Shown in pieces: positions 5,331 through 5,342 of a stretch of 5,342 nt of DNA (positions are counted from its first letter, which is position 1; every line of letters starts with the position of its first letter). The translations under genes were made by a program, and so were the position numbers. The notes beneath the pieces are model-generated. The model was not told the DNA's origin. It was given only the letters and a program-made list of their open reading frames with translations, and did no database searches. Where the stretch lies: the NCBI GenBank assembly GCA_051009015.1, contig JBPCWZ010000150.1:1-5342 (forward strand), written 5' to 3'. This stretch comes from JAHRAH01 sp051009015. GTDB lineage: Bacteria > Pseudomonadota > Gammaproteobacteria > Tethybacterales > Persebacteraceae.

Positions 5331-5342
5331 GTGGGCGCGGTC

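Larger units (their letters stand above)
5108..5342. other. Repeat-rich intergenic region without genes
   Basis: This stretch holds the CGTCATTCCC stubs, the inverted-repeat element, its two internal hairpins and a terminal half copy. A minus-strand reading frame over 5088-5318 exists only because the repeats translate as HSRESGNP and DSRFRGND, a familiar artefact, so I see no real gene. No T-tailed terminator is visible for the upstream operon. Confidence 0.7.

Overview
The window looks like a chromosomal segment of a Gram-negative proteobacterium. The evidence is a periplasmic-type ferric-iron ABC uptake cassette of proteobacterial organisation, short Shine-Dalgarno-type leaders, tight gene packing, and intergenic palindromes of the ATTCCC-N8-GGGAAT (dRS3-like) class that are abundant in many beta- and gammaproteobacterial genomes. 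The coding style is G+C-rich, with very frequent GGC/GCC/CGC but also TTG for Leu and TTT for Phe. I cannot place the organism more precisely from sequence alone.

Layout. (1) Bases 1-576 hold the 3' part of a protein with an N-terminal helical segment and a PD-(D/E)XK-nuclease-like core; its start lies outside the window. (2) Bases 577-742 are an intergenic leader with a GC hairpin, a decayed dRS3-like palindrome and the ribosome binding site of the next gene. (3) Bases 743-5107 form one compact four-gene unit on the + strand: fbpA (periplasmic Fe3+-binding protein, FutA/FbpA type), fbpB (fused two-domain permease), fbpC (ATPase with a C-terminal TOBE-like region) and a TerC/YjbE-family membrane protein whose start codon overlaps the fbpC stop. 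(4) Bases 5108-5342 are non-coding and repeat-rich: three direct CGTCATTCCC copies, then a 153-bp element bounded by a perfect 30-bp inverted repeat and containing further hairpins, then a half copy. It resembles the mosaic intergenic elements flanked by dRS3 known from Neisseria.

How the genes work together. FbpA would capture ferric iron in the periplasm, FbpB would pass it through the inner membrane, and FbpC would power transport by ATP hydrolysis. The fourth gene belongs to a family linked to Mn2+ efflux and metal homeostasis. Its translational coupling to the importer suggests that iron uptake and export of a second divalent metal are co-expressed. This pairing, a Cys/His cluster (CxxCxxC with two His) in the cytoplasmic linker of FbpB, and the nested inverted repeat downstream are the points most worth a second look. 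I do not see an entirely new system here; most of the window is a recognisable iron-uptake operon with unusual details.
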